From assembly GCF_004833285.1 (NCBI RefSeq), contig NZ_STFG01000023.1, positions 1 through 51,561 of the forward strand: DNA of 51,561 nt. Direction: 5' to 3'. Under the pieces are notes generated by a model that worked only from the letters and a program-made list of their open reading frames with translations, was not told where the DNA came from and made no database searches. Position numbers and translations under genes: made by a program. This document shows, piece by piece, positions 33,592 through 42,654 of the stretch. Each line of letters starts with the position of its first letter. The first letter of the stretch is position 1. The DNA comes from Lampropedia puyangensis (GTDB lineage: Bacteria > Pseudomonadota > Gammaproteobacteria > Burkholderiales > Burkholderiaceae_C).

Positions 33592-33916
33592 ATGAAGAAA
33601 TCAAACAAGTTTTCACCCGAGGTGCGTGAGCGCGCAGTGAGGATGGTGCAAGAACATCGCGGGGAATACCCGTCGTTGTGGACGGCTATCGAGTCCATTA
33701 CTCCCAAGATTGGCTGTGTGCTGCAGCACCTTAAATGAATGGGTCAAGCGTTCCGAGGTCAATACGGGTGTGCGCGAAGGCATCACATCCAGTGAACTCC
33801 AGCGGATGAAGGAACTTGAGCGTGAGGTCAAGGAACTGCGCCGCGCCAATGAGATATTGAAGCTGGCCAGTGCGTTTTTCGCCCAGGCGGAGCAGGGCCG
33901 CCGATTGAAGTCATGA
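33592..33916 (+). pseudogene. IS3-family OrfA (HTH), one-base insertion
   Basis: The start at 33592 gives [38 protein letters not shown], the Tnp helix-turn-helix. The frame then breaks at about 33727-33732: the run CTGCAGCACCTTAAATGAAT has one extra base relative to the expected QTLNEWVK. The downstream frame continues [46 protein letters not shown], the leucine-zipper-like coiled coil, to TGA 33914-33916. Confidence 0.85.
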
Positions 33917-34825
33917 GGGACTTCATCAACCAGCATCGCGATGCCTATGGGGTCGAGCCGCTCTGCAAAGTCCTGCAGATCGCCCCTTCGGCATATCGCA
34001 GGCATGCGGCGCTGCAACGCGAACCCCACAAACGCTGTGCTCGGGCTGTGCGTGATGATGTGCTGTGCCCGGAGATTAAACGGGTCTGGCAAGCAAATAT
34101 GCAGGTCTACGGTGCAGACAAGGTGTGGCGGCAGTTCGCTCGTGAGGACGTGACAGTGGCTCGTTGCACAGTCGAGCGGCTGATGCGCAAGCTGGGGCTG
34201 CTTGGGGCCATACGCGGCAAGGTAGTACAGCACAACTGTCAGTGACGGCAAAGCGCCATGTCCGCTGGACCGAGTCAACCGCCAGTTCCGAGCCGAACGA
34301 CCGAACCAGTTGTGGGTCAGCGACTTCACCTACGTTTCAACCTGGCAAGGCCGGTTGTACGTGGCCTTTGTTATTGACGTGTTTGCCAGGCGCATCGTGG
34401 GCTGGCGGGTGAGTAGCTCAATGCGCACAGACTTCGTGCTCGATGCCTTGGAGCAAGCTCTGTACGCAAGGCAGCCTAAACGCGATGGAAGTCTGATATG
34501 CCACAGCGACCGTGGGTCGCAATACGTCAGCATTCGGTATTCTGAGCGACTAGCTGAAGCGGGCATTGAGTCTTCCGTGGGCAGCAAAGGAGACAGCTAC
34601 GACAACGCCCTGGCCGAAACCATTAACGGTCTCTACAAGGCCGAGTTAATCCATCGCCGTGCGCCATGGAAAATAAAGGACGCTGTGGAGCTTGCAACGC
34701 TCGAATGGGTGTCATGGTTTAATCACCATCGCCTGTTTGAACCCATCGGGTACATTCCGCCAGCAGAAGCTGAGGAAAACTACTACCGCCAACTCGCTAA
34801 CCAGGCCGCTGCTGTGGTGACCTGA
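33913..34825 (+). pseudogene. IS3-family OrfB (DDE integrase), one-base insertion
   Basis: [26 protein letters not shown]...YRRH begins the HTH_21 region. The frame breaks at about 34230, where GTACAGCACAACTGTC has one base too many. The second frame resumes as VSDGKAPCPLDRVNRQFRA. The catalytic domain then shows all three acidic residues: Asp in LWVSDFTYVSTW, Asp in ICHSDRGSQYVS, Glu in DNALAETINGLYKAELI. It ends ...AAAVVT at 34825. Without the single insertion it would be full length (about 300 residues). Confidence 0.88.
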
Positions 34826-34904
34826 CTTAAACCAACATGCCTCCTCGAAACCCGGGGCGATTCAATTCCATGAGGCTCAATAATGTCTTGGAAATTCTGG
34901 TCGA

Positions 34905-35018
34905 TTCATACAAATCAACACGCGTAGGCTTAGTGCGGTAGCGAACACCGCGCAACTCGTCTTCAATCACTGCGAACTTCTCTGGGCTTATGTCGCTGTC
35001 GTATTTCTTTCTCATCAC
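34905..35018 (-). pseudogene. IS5-type transposase N-terminal remnant
   Basis: The minus strand encodes MMRKKYDSDISPEKFAVIEDELRG, then RTKPTRVDLYE. This matches the N-terminus of the DUF4096-type IS5 subgroup ('..YPSDIS...F..I...L....R...RVDLYDVF'), and homology stops after DLYE. It is a different IS5 subgroup from the IS903-type pieces. From 34865 to 35275 I see no complete gene; 35019-35275, downstream of bamD, contains nothing I can identify. Confidence 0.55.
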
Positions 35019-35275
35019 CCATGAATTCTCGCCTCAAAACAGCATGAGCATACGCTTACAAAGATCGTAAACACGTTCTTAGGAGGGGCTCCAAGGTCTG
35101 GCGATAAGGTCTACTAAGCAGCTCGCCAACAACTAGCAAAACTGCGGTAGAGCCAGGTCAAGGCAATTGAAATGCCAACCAACCAGTACGACCATCGCAT
35201 GCTCACATCAGGTTGCTTGAGATGGTTTAGCAGCGTTCAAGCATGGCTTTATGCCAGCTGGAGGCCCCAAACACT

Positions 35276-36067
35276 TCACCAGAATTTCCACCAACTAGCG
35301 CGTTTTGCGGAATTGGTACCCTCAGTACCCTCTGGGAACGAGGCTTGAATCACGCGGCGTGTATCGTCGCGCAAATCCGTCATGCCCAACTGGTCGTAGG
35401 AACGCTCAAGAATTTGCAAGGCTTCTGCCAGAGCCGGGGCCTCTTTGTAGTCCTGAATGGCAATTTGCGCGCGATTGATAGCGGCCACGTAGGCTCCGCG
35501 CGAATAGTAATAGCGCGCCACATGCACTTCGTATGCAGCAAGCGCATTGACAATGTAGATCATGCGCTGGTGTGCATCCGCTGCATACCGTGATTCAGGA
35601 AACCGCTCCACCAATTCTTTGAATGACTCAAACGATTCCTTGGCTGCACGCTGGTCTCGCTCAGACAAGTCTTGGCGTTGCAGCCACGAGAAGAGCCCTA
35701 GGTTGTCATTGAAATTAATGATGCCTTTGAGGTACAGCGCGTAATCAACGGCGGAACTGGCTGGATGCAGCATGATGAAGCGATCCAGCGTGGCAATGGC
35801 TTTGGCCGGTTCACCATCTTTATATTGTGCATAGGCTTTTTCCAGCTGCGCTTGTTGGGCAAGTGGGGTGCCTGCTGCACGGCCTTCAAGACGCTCAAAA
35901 AGTGGCACAGCCTTCTCATAGTTGGCCGAACTGGCTTCACTACGGGCTTCGTTATAGAGCTGATCAGGTGTCCAGTTGGCGGTGCGGTCTTCTTGCGTAC
36001 TAGAGCAAGCAGCCAGAAAAGCTGCGGAGGCCATGACAGCCCAGAGGTGGCGTTTTGAAGAGTTCAT
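35276..36067 (-). CDS. bamD: Outer-membrane assembly lipoprotein BamD
   Basis: 263 residues from ATG 36067 (MNSSKRHLWAVMASAAFLAACSS). LAAC is the lipobox, with lipidation on Cys21. YNEARSEASSANYEKAVPLFERLEGR, AQLEKAYAQYKDGEPAKAIATLDRFIMLHP and FPESRYAADAHQRMIYI are tetratricopeptide-like repeats diagnostic for BamD/YfiO. With BamA it forms the essential core of the machine that folds outer-membrane beta-barrels, including the porin encoded at 5036-6154. An ATG at 36199 is open in frame but lies upstream of the signal peptide and is rejected. Divergent from dnaE across 179 bp. Confidence 0.95.
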   Translation of the reverse strand: MNSSKRHLWAVMASAAFLAACSSTQEDRTANWTPDQLYNEARSEASSANYEKAVPLFERLEGRAAGTPLAQQAQLEKAYAQYKDGEPAKAIATLDRFIMLHPASSAVDYALYLKGIINFNDNLGLFSWLQRQDLSERDQRAAKESFESFKELVERFPESRYAADAHQRMIYIVNALAAYEVHVARYYYSRGAYVAAINRAQIAIQDYKEAPALAEALQILERSYDQLGMTDLRDDTRRVIQASFPEGTEGTNSAKRASWWKFW

Positions 36068-36246
36068 GCGTGCACTATTGAAGGCGCTGAGCCTATCCAG
36101 TAAAACAACTGAGAGGCATTGTAATGGGGCGCGGTGCAACTGGATGCAGACACAGCATTTTGTAGGCAGGGGAATGCGTAGGTTTTTGTCAATTTGCACA
36201 CCCTCTTACTTACAGGGAATGGGCAGGGCGCCTAGAATCGCCCCCT

Positions 36247-39200
36247 ATGTTTGTACATTTGCGCCTGCACACTGAATTTTCCGTTGTTGACGGAACCACC
36301 CGCATCGGGGATGTGGTCTCTAAAGCTGCCAAAGACGGTCAGCCCGCCTTAGCTGTGACCGATTTGAACAACATGTTCGGGGCCCTCAAGCTCTATACAA
36401 AAGCACGGGGCAAAGGGGTTAAACCAATCTTGGGCGCGGAAGTCAGTGTGGCGGGCGCAGCAGGGGAAGCCAGCTCTCGCATACTGCTTTTGGTGCAAAA
36501 CTGGGAGGGCTACCTTAGCCTGAATGCCTTGCTTGCTCTGGCTTGGACTGATAACAGCCGCGAATGGGGTGAAGCCAAAGTGAGCCTTGCGCAACTGGAG
36601 CAGTACAACGAAGGCTTAATCGCGCTTTCAGGCGCCCATCAAGGCGCTATTGGGCAAAGCTTGCTGCGCGGGGATTTTCCTCAGGCGTTTGAGCGGGCAA
36701 TGGAATTGGCTCGCATTTTTCCGCAGCGTTTTTATATTGAAGTGCAACGAGCGGGGCGCAAAGAGGACGAGGCGCATGTCGCACAAGCGGTACAGCTGGC
36801 CAGCAAAGCAGGGTTACCGATCGTTGCGACGCACCCTGTGCAGTTTTTAACGCCAGATGATTTTGATTCGCACGAAGCACGCGTGTGTATTTCTGAAGGG
36901 GAAATTCTCGCTGACCAGAAGCGGCCGCGCCGTTTTACACGCGAGCAGTACTTCAAAAGCACGGCGCAAATGCAGGCTTTGTTTGCCGACATACCTGCTG
37001 CTTTGGACAATACCGTTGAGATTGCCAAACGCTGCAACATCAGTTTAGTGCTGGGCAAACCGCAATTGCCGAACTTTCCTATCCCAGACGGGCTGACCAT
37101 CGAAGAGTATTTCCGCAAGGTGTCGTTCGAAGGGCTGGAAGACCGGTTGCACTTGCTGTTTCCTGATGAAAGTAAGCGCGATGCGGAGCGCCCGCGCTAT
37201 GTGGAGCGTTTGGAGTTTGAGCTTTCCACGATTTTGAAGATGGGCTTTCCAGGCTACTTCCTGATCGTGTCGGACTTTATTCAGTGGGCCAAAGAAAATG
37301 GTTGTCCAGTAGGGCCAGGCCGTGGTTCTGGCGCTGGCTCATTGGTGGCATATGTATTGTTGATTACGGATTTGGACCCGCTGCAGTACAACTTGCTGTT
37401 TGAGCGTTTTTTGAATCCTGAGCGGGTCTCCATGCCCGACTTTGATATTGATTTTTGCCAATCCAACCGCGATCGGGTGATTGAGTACGTCAAACAAAAG
37501 TATGGCCGCGACGCGGTCAGCCAGATTGCCACTTTCGGATCGATGGCTGCGCGCGCTGCGATTCGTGACGTTGGCCGCGTGATGGACATGGGTTACGGAT
37601 TTTGCGACGGCATCAGTAAATTGATTCCGAACAAGCCGGGCAAACCAGTCACCATCCAGTATCCGCCGCCAGACCTGTCTGAAGCAGACAAAGAAAAATA
37701 CGCCATTGCGGCCGAACCCTTGCTCGCAGCGCGGATTGAAAATGAAGAAGAAGTCAAAGCGCTGGTGGAAATGGCGCAAAAACTCGAAGGCTTGACCCGC
37801 AACATCGGTATGCACGCTGGGGGCGTTTTGATTGCGCCTGGCAAGCTGACAGATTTTTGCCCTTTGTACCAACAACCCGGTAGTGAGTCTGCCGTTAGCC
37901 AATTCGACAAAGACGATGTGGAAGCTATCGGCCTAGTGAAATTCGACTTCTTGGGTTTGGCCACATTGACGATTCTGGAGTTGGCCCGGCAATTCATTGT
38001 GGCGCGCCACCCGGGGCAAAAACACTTCGCATTTGAAAAACTGCCGCTCGACGACTGGCCCACATACAAACTGTTCCAAGACGGTAAAACTGAGGCTGTG
38101 TTCCAGTTTGAAAGTCGCGGCATGCAAGGCATGTTGAAAGAGGCCAAACCCAGTCGCCTAGAAGACTTGATCGCCTTGAACGCGCTGTACCGCCCTGGGC
38201 CTATGGATCTGATCCCTTCCTTCGTGAACCGCAAGCACGGCAAAGAAGATGTGGAGTATCCTCACCCATTGGTGGAGCCTGTTTTGTCTGAAACCTACGG
38301 CATCATGGTGTACCAAGAGCAGGTGATGCAGACCGCGCAGATTCTCGGCGGCTATTCACTCGGTGGCGCTGACTTGCTGCGGCGGGCCATGGGAAAGAAA
38401 AAAGCCGAGGAGATGGCCAAACACCGCCTGATCTTCCGCGAGGGGGCAGCTAAAAACAATATTGAAGAAGCCAAAGCAGACGAAATTTTTGATCTGATGG
38501 AGAAGTTCGCGGGCTATGGCTTCAACAAGTCCCATGCGGCCGCATACTCTTTGCTGGCCTACCACACCGCGTGGTTGAAGGTGCATTACACGGCGGAGTT
38601 TTTCTGCGCCAACATGACCATCGAAATGGATGACACTGACAAGCTCAAGGTGCTCCTGGAAGATGCGCAGAAATTCGGCATTCGGTTTGACCCGCCTGAC
38701 GTCAACCACGGCGCCTACCGCTTTGAGCCTATTGGTGACAAACAAATTCGCTATGGACTTGGTGCGGTCAAAGGCACAGGGCAAGCTGCCATTGAGGCCA
38801 TTGTTGCGGCACGTGAGGGCAAAGGCGAGGGTGATAAAGGCAAGGAAGTTGGCCCGTTCAAGAGTTTGTTTGATTTTTGTTTGCGTGTGGATAAGCACAA
38901 AATCAACAAACGCACGGTGGATGCCTTGATCAGGGCAGGGGCGTTTGACACTATTGACCCCAATCGGGCGGCATTGTCTGCCACTTTGGATACCGCATTT
39001 GAATGGGCCGCAACCCAACTGGCCAACGCAAACCAGGGCGGTTTGTTTGACATGCTCGGTGACGATGCTGTTGGTGCCAGTACACAAGAGCCGGAGATGG
39101 CAGCGGTAATGCCGTGGGGCATTCGCGAACAATTGCTCAATGAAAAAGCGGCACTGGGTTTCTTCCTGTCAGGTCATTTGTTCGATGAGTACGAAGCTGA

Positions 39201-39837
39201 AGTGCGCCAGTTTGCGAAAGTCCCCATTGCTGATTTGGAAGATACTCGCGATACACAGCGCGTGACAGGCATTATCAGTGGTGTGCGCTCTGTCAATGGC
39301 CAGCGTGGCAAGATCCATATCTTCACGCTTGATGACAAGAGTGGCAGTATTGAGGCGACCTTGGATGATGCCATGATGACCGCTTGCGCTGACCGCATCA
39401 AAGACGATGAACTGGTCGTGCTGAATGTGCGTTACCAGCCTGGGCGCAATGGTTTTGAGCCGCGTCTGAATGTGCAAGAAGTACTGAATCTGCCCGCAGC
39501 GCGCTGCGCGTTTGGCCGTTGGCTGATGCTGGACTGGAGCGCTTTGGATGCCTCGCACAATGCCCAGCACAGCTTGCAGCAACTCCAGCAGTGGCTAGAC
39601 GGCAATCGCCCTCCAGCGCCCCCTGAGCCTGCTGACAATGCGTACGAAGACGAGGGGGCGCCGATAAAAAAAACGGGCGTCCGTTTACGCATACGAATGA
39701 GTTGCCAAGCCGCCCCAGGGAGCGCCTCTGTCGACATGCTCATGCCCCAAAACCAAGCCATTTTCCCCAGCGATGAGGCACTGCACGCACTGCGCGTTGT
39801 GAATGGCGGTGGTGGCGTCAAAATGGTGTATTCCTGA
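36247..39837 (+). CDS. dnaE: DNA polymerase III alpha subunit
   Basis: 1196 residues, the replicative polymerase catalytic subunit. The PHP domain opens at residue 1 (FVHLRLHTEFSVVDGTT, His motif). GFPGYFLIVSDFIQWAKENG and GPGRGSGAGSLVAY lie at about 335-370. The catalytic PDFDIDFC gives Asp400 and Asp402, and LVKFDFLGL carries the third Asp region. The thumb and fingers include IALNALYRPGPMDLIP, YPHPLVEPVLSETYGIMVYQEQ and AGYGFNKSHAAAYS. An OB-fold (RVTGIISGVRSVNGQRGKIHIFTLDDKSG) sits near the C-terminus. Length and order are those of DnaE1. A core gene, anchoring this part of the window as chromosome. Confidence 0.98.
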   Translation: MFVHLRLHTEFSVVDGTTRIGDVVSKAAKDGQPALAVTDLNNMFGALKLYTKARGKGVKPILGAEVSVAGAAGEASSRILLLVQNWEGYLSLNALLALAWTDNSREWGEAKVSLAQLEQYNEGLIALSGAHQGAIGQSLLRGDFPQAFERAMELARIFPQRFYIEVQRAGRKEDEAHVAQAVQLASKAGLPIVATHPVQFLTPDDFDSHEARVCISEGEILADQKRPRRFTREQYFKSTAQMQALFADIPAALDNTVEIAKRCNISLVLGKPQLPNFPIPDGLTIEEYFRKVSFEGLEDRLHLLFPDESKRDAERPRYVERLEFELSTILKMGFPGYFLIVSDFIQWAKENGCPVGPGRGSGAGSLVAYVLLITDLDPLQYNLLFERFLNPERVSMPDFDIDFCQSNRDRVIEYVKQKYGRDAVSQIATFGSMAARAAIRDVGRVMDMGYGFCDGISKLIPNKPGKPVTIQYPPPDLSEADKEKYAIAAEPLLAARIENEEEVKALVEMAQKLEGLTRNIGMHAGGVLIAPGKLTDFCPLYQQPGSESAVSQFDKDDVEAIGLVKFDFLGLATLTILELARQFIVARHPGQKHFAFEKLPLDDWPTYKLFQDGKTEAVFQFESRGMQGMLKEAKPSRLEDLIALNALYRPGPMDLIPSFVNRKHGKEDVEYPHPLVEPVLSETYGIMVYQEQVMQTAQILGGYSLGGADLLRRAMGKKKAEEMAKHRLIFREGAAKNNIEEAKADEIFDLMEKFAGYGFNKSHAAAYSLLAYHTAWLKVHYTAEFFCANMTIEMDDTDKLKVLLEDAQKFGIRFDPPDVNHGAYRFEPIGDKQIRYGLGAVKGTGQAAIEAIVAAREGKGEGDKGKEVGPFKSLFDFCLRVDKHKINKRTVDALIRAGAFDTIDPNRAALSATLDTAFEWAATQLANANQGGLFDMLGDDAVGASTQEPEMAAVMPWGIREQLLNEKAALGFFLSGHLFDEYEAEVRQFAKVPIADLEDTRDTQRVTGIISGVRSVNGQRGKIHIFTLDDKSGSIEATLDDAMMTACADRIKDDELVVLNVRYQPGRNGFEPRLNVQEVLNLPAARCAFGRWLMLDWSALDASHNAQHSLQQLQQWLDGNRPPAPPEPADNAYEDEGAPIKKTGVRLRIRMSCQAAPGSASVDMLMPQNQAIFPSDEALHALRVVNGGGGVKMVYS

Positions 39838-39928
39838 GTAGTTTCACTGCATTTTTATTTATTTAAGTACGGCGGTAACCAATAGACAGGCCAAGTGCCC
39901 TCAACAGCTGCGAAAAAACATAATCACG

Positions 39929-40552
39929 ATGACTTCTAAATCTCCGACTCACAACGAAACCGCCGAAACATCAACCATGGGCGAGCAGGGCGCTTGCGCA
40001 CATGAGCTTGAAATGATTCATGCCACGCGCCATTGGGTAGATACCGCTGTGATTGGCCTAAATTTGTGCCCCTTTGCAAAAGCCGTTCAAAGTAAAGGGC
40101 TGGTGCATTACGCCATCAGCCAAGCACGAGATACCCGCAGCCTGCTGAAAGACTTGGCCAAAGAGCTCATGACTTTGGCCGATTTGCCGGCACAAGAGCG
40201 CGACACAACCTTGCTGATCGTGCCTTACATGCTTGATGATTTTCTCGATTTCAATGATTTTTTAGATGATGCAGATGCATTATTGGAGCGCTTGAATCTG
40301 TCAGGTCAATTGCAAGTGGCAGACTTTCATCCACGCTACCAATTTGCCGGCACTGACATAGATGATGTAAGTAACTATACAAACCGCGCCCCATATCCAA
40401 CCTTGCATTTGCTGCGTGAAGAGAGTATCGATCAAGCCGTCCAAGCCTTCCCTGATGCGAGTGATATCTTTGAGCGCAATATCGACAAACTTCAGGCGTT
40501 GGGCATCAAAGGTCTACGGGAGCTAGGATTGGCCTATGAGGAGCGTAAGTAA
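39929..40552 (+). CDS. DUF1415 family protein
   Basis: 207 residues. After a variable polar leader, TRHWVDTAVIGLNLCPFAKAV is the family signature (W...vig..lCPFA), followed by LLIVPYMLDDFLDFNDFLDDAD, VADFHPRYQFAG and DVSNYTNRAPYPTLHLLREESI. DUF1415 proteins are widespread in Proteobacteria, cytoplasmic and uncharacterised; the conserved Cys-Pro suggests a thiol or metal role but this is not shown. ATG 39929 lacks a strong ribosome site; a later ATG at 39977 (MGEQGACAHELEM) is a plausible start. Overlaps the next gene by 1 nt. Confidence 0.9.
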   Translation: MTSKSPTHNETAETSTMGEQGACAHELEMIHATRHWVDTAVIGLNLCPFAKAVQSKGLVHYAISQARDTRSLLKDLAKELMTLADLPAQERDTTLLIVPYMLDDFLDFNDFLDDADALLERLNLSGQLQVADFHPRYQFAGTDIDDVSNYTNRAPYPTLHLLREESIDQAVQAFPDASDIFERNIDKLQALGIKGLRELGLAYEERK

Positions 40553-41463
40553 TGGCCAAATTACGTAAGCAAGGCGCACACGCTGCATCTATACAGTCTC
40601 AGCAGGAGGCTGGAAAACATGCAGCACACAGCGCATTGGCTGATTTAGGCCTAGCAGAAGATGTTTCCACTGAGTTATTGCAAGCCTTGCACATCTTGAC
40701 AAGAGAAGGGCGTATCAATCAGGACTCGCGCCGCAAGCTCAAGCAAGTGCTGCATTTGGTGCGCTTTATTGAACCATTAATTGAAGATTTGGCCCGCGAC
40801 GGGCATGCCCCAACATTGGTTGACCACGGTGCAGGCAAGTCCTATTTGGGATTCATCTTGTATGACTTGGTCTTGCGCCCCTTAGGGCGCGGACGCGTTG
40901 TGGGGGTGGAATTTCGGCAAGAATTGGTGGCGCAGTCTCAAGCCCTTGCGCAGCGGCAGGGTTTTGATCGGATGGACTTTCTGCCTTTTGCCGTTGCTGA
41001 CACCTTGAATCACCCTTTGCTGCCTGAACAGATTGACATTGTCACGGCATTGCATGCCTGTGACACAGCCACCGACGATGCCATTGCATTTGGCTTGGCA
41101 AAAAATGCACAAGCCATGGTTCTGGTGCCTTGTTGCCAAGCAGAGCTGGCATCACATATGCGTTCAAACAAAGCGCTCCAATTGGCCAAAACACCATTGG
41201 CAGAACTTTGGCGCCATCCTTTGCATACGCGTGAAATGGGCAGTCACACCACCAATGTCTTGCGGTGCTTGTACCTTGAAGCCTGTGGTTACCAAGTTAC
41301 GGTCACGGAACTGATTGGTTGGGAGCACAGCATGAAGAATGAACTCATCATTGCGCGAAAAACAGGGCAAAAGAAACGAAGTGCTCGTGATCGCATGCTT
41401 GAAATCGCATCGCAACTGGGCTTGCAAGATCTCTTGCCAGTCCGATTTAAAGAAATTTTATAA
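40552..41463 (+). CDS. Class I SAM-dependent methyltransferase (Methyltransf_32 type)
   Basis: 303 residues. The SAM-binding motif region is LVDHGAGKSYLGFILYDLVL with an acidic partner in GVEFRQELVAQS. ALHACDTATDDAIAFGLAKNAQAMVLVPCCQAEL carries the 'HACD' and 'PCC' motifs of this group, which is often proposed to act on RNA. The N-terminal quarter (TELLQALHILTREGRINQDSRRKLKQVLHLVRFIEPLI) is helical and conserved. It is coupled to the DUF1415 gene by a one-base overlap. The substrate is unknown. Confidence 0.85.
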   Translation: MAKLRKQGAHAASIQSQQEAGKHAAHSALADLGLAEDVSTELLQALHILTREGRINQDSRRKLKQVLHLVRFIEPLIEDLARDGHAPTLVDHGAGKSYLGFILYDLVLRPLGRGRVVGVEFRQELVAQSQALAQRQGFDRMDFLPFAVADTLNHPLLPEQIDIVTALHACDTATDDAIAFGLAKNAQAMVLVPCCQAELASHMRSNKALQLAKTPLAELWRHPLHTREMGSHTTNVLRCLYLEACGYQVTVTELIGWEHSMKNELIIARKTGQKKRSARDRMLEIASQLGLQDLLPVRFKEIL

Positions 41464-41526
41464 TTCTCATTCACGTTTTGTCTCTATTGAGGCTTTGGTT
41501 GGTTTCCTCTTTACGTACTAGAAACT

Positions 41527-42222
41527 ATGGCTCGACTGCCTCGCTTATTGATTCCACATCTGCCACACCACGTTATTCTTCGCAGTATCAATAAACAGTC
41601 GATTTTTCTTGATGCGCAGGACTACGCCTATTTTTTAGATACGGTGGCGCAGCAGCTCAAGGGACAGCCGATTAGTTTGCATGCCTATGTTCTTTTAGAT
41701 CATCGCATTCATCTTCTTTTAACCCCAGAGAATGACGTGGTGCTCAGTAAGCTCATGCAAGGCATAGGTAGGCACTATGTACGGTACTTTAATCAGCGCT
41801 ATCAACGCTTCGGGACTTTGTGGGAAGGGCGTTTTCGTGCAGGCCCTATGCAGCCCGCACCATACGTTTTAGCAGCCATGACATTGTTTGATTGGCTTCC
41901 TGTCACAGAAGCCTATTCAACACAACCTAAAGACTACGCCTGGTCAAGTCATCGCCACTGGAGCGGTTTTGAGCATCAAAAAATGCTCACACCACATCCG
42001 TTGTATTGGAGCCTGGCTGACACGCCATTCGGCCGCGAGGCAGCGTACCAAACGCTTGTAGGAGCAGGCATTGGCAGCACCTTGCGAGACAGTATCGAAC
42101 ACAGTGCCATGGGGGGGTGGTTATTAGGCAGCAATAGCTTCATTCAAGAAACAGCGCAACACGTTCCGCGCCGTGTTGGTCCTGGTAAGCCGGGGCGACC
42201 TCGAAAGAATGCAACCAGTTAA
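41527..42222 (+). CDS. Transposase_17 (RAYT-like Y1 transposase) homologue without catalytic residues
   Basis: 231 residues, intact. MARLPRLLIPHLPHHVILRSINKQSIFLDAQDYAYFL, RYFNQRYQRFGTLWEGRFRAG and KDYAWSSHRHW match Y1 transposases of the REP-associated type usual in Burkholderiales. The HUH metal motif, normally ...MPNHxH..., reads LLDHRIHLLL (residues 57-65): Arg60 stands where the first His belongs. The catalytic Tyr helix, usually RYIELNPVRAG, reads TLFDWLPVTEA (119-129), with no Tyr. An intact frame with both sites lost suggests a retained DNA-binding role rather than transposition. No REP array is visible beside it. It ends 52 bp before the prophage. Confidence 0.85.
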   Translation: MARLPRLLIPHLPHHVILRSINKQSIFLDAQDYAYFLDTVAQQLKGQPISLHAYVLLDHRIHLLLTPENDVVLSKLMQGIGRHYVRYFNQRYQRFGTLWEGRFRAGPMQPAPYVLAAMTLFDWLPVTEAYSTQPKDYAWSSHRHWSGFEHQKMLTPHPLYWSLADTPFGREAAYQTLVGAGIGSTLRDSIEHSAMGGWLLGSNSFIQETAQHVPRRVGPGKPGRPRKNATS

Positions 42223-42273
42223 CCCAATTGGCTAGAGCATAAAAATCTTGCAATTTGGTTTTGTATTTTTTAT

Positions 42274-42301
42274 ATTTAACATAATATACAGTCTGTAACT
42301 C
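42274..42301. other. dif-like left attachment site
   Basis: ATTTAACATAATATACA (42274-42290) equals the reverse complement of the XerD arm and 6-bp centre of the bacterial dif consensus (TGTATATTATGTTAAAT), 17 of 17 bases. The XerC arm (42291-42301) is degenerate, as in Xer-exploiting phages. It overlaps the last codon and stop of the 42276-42539 gene. Confidence 0.7.
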
Positions 42302-42539
42302 TTTTTCGCAATTCTTCGAGTAGGGGGCTGTCTGGCTCTGCTTCAAGTGCTGCGATTGCAGTCCAGCGGACTGGGTCTTCTTTTAGAGCTATTGCGAATT
42401 GTCCAGCAAGCGTAGGGCTTAAACGGCCACGCTTTTTGGCTGTGTAGATCGCACTATTGCTTAAATTTAAATCATGCTGCCATTTGGCAGCATTTTTTAT
42501 TTCTAGTGCTTTATTAAGTAAATCAATGGTTTGCGGCAT
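42276..42539 (-). CDS. Small HTH phage regulator (DUF3693-like)
   Basis: 87 residues: TIDLLNKALEIKNAAKWQHDLNLSNSAIYTAKKRGRLSPTLAGQFAIALKEDPVRWTAIAALEAEP. The 'LL..A.....A....LA..L..S...iS....g.rls...a...A..L..dP......a..E' pattern is typical of small cro/DUF3693-like HTH proteins in filamentous prophages. It is transcribed leftward at the left border and is the likely immunity repressor. Repeats at 42557-42654 lie in its upstream region. The stop codon falls inside the left attachment site. Confidence 0.7.
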   Translation of the reverse strand: MPQTIDLLNKALEIKNAAKWQHDLNLSNSAIYTAKKRGRLSPTLAGQFAIALKEDPVRWTAIAALEAEPDSPLLEELRKRVTDCILC

Positions 42540-42556
42540 TGCTAGTCTCTTTCAGG

Positions 42557-42654
42557 CTGTTAGAGACAATATTCTGACAGGTTGATAGAAAAAATGTCTA
42601 GCACCCTGTTAGAGATTGTGCTACATTTCACCTCATCTACTAACACGGTGTTAG
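42557..42654. promoter_or_regulatory. Repeat cluster upstream of the prophage regulator (candidate operators)
   Basis: The direct repeat CTGTTAGAGA occurs at 42557-42566 and 42606-42615, 49 bp apart. A palindrome CTAACAC-G-GTGTTAG spans 42640-42654 and shares the GTTAG core; its right end overlaps the stop of the DUF2726 gene. The location just upstream of the HTH gene suits autorepression. Binding is inference. Confidence 0.45.

Larger units (their letters stand above)
33542..34864 (+). mobile_element. IS3-family insertion sequence, complete ends, inactive ORFs
   Basis: 1323 bp. Terminal inverted repeats of about 26 bp: the left end reads TGAATCACCCCGGGTTTTGA (33542 onward) and the reverse complement of the right end TGAATCGCCCCGGGTTTCGA (34864 inward), both continuing GGAGGC. 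orfA and orfB overlap by ATGA, as in two-ORF IS3 elements. Flanking bases (GTC left, ATT right) show no target duplication. Each ORF carries a one-base insertion, so the copy cannot transpose by itself. Confidence 0.92.

Noticed and set aside
37339-39132. Several antisense open frames within dnaE
   Set aside because: They are shadows of the conserved DnaE coding sequence; none has a start signal or family features.
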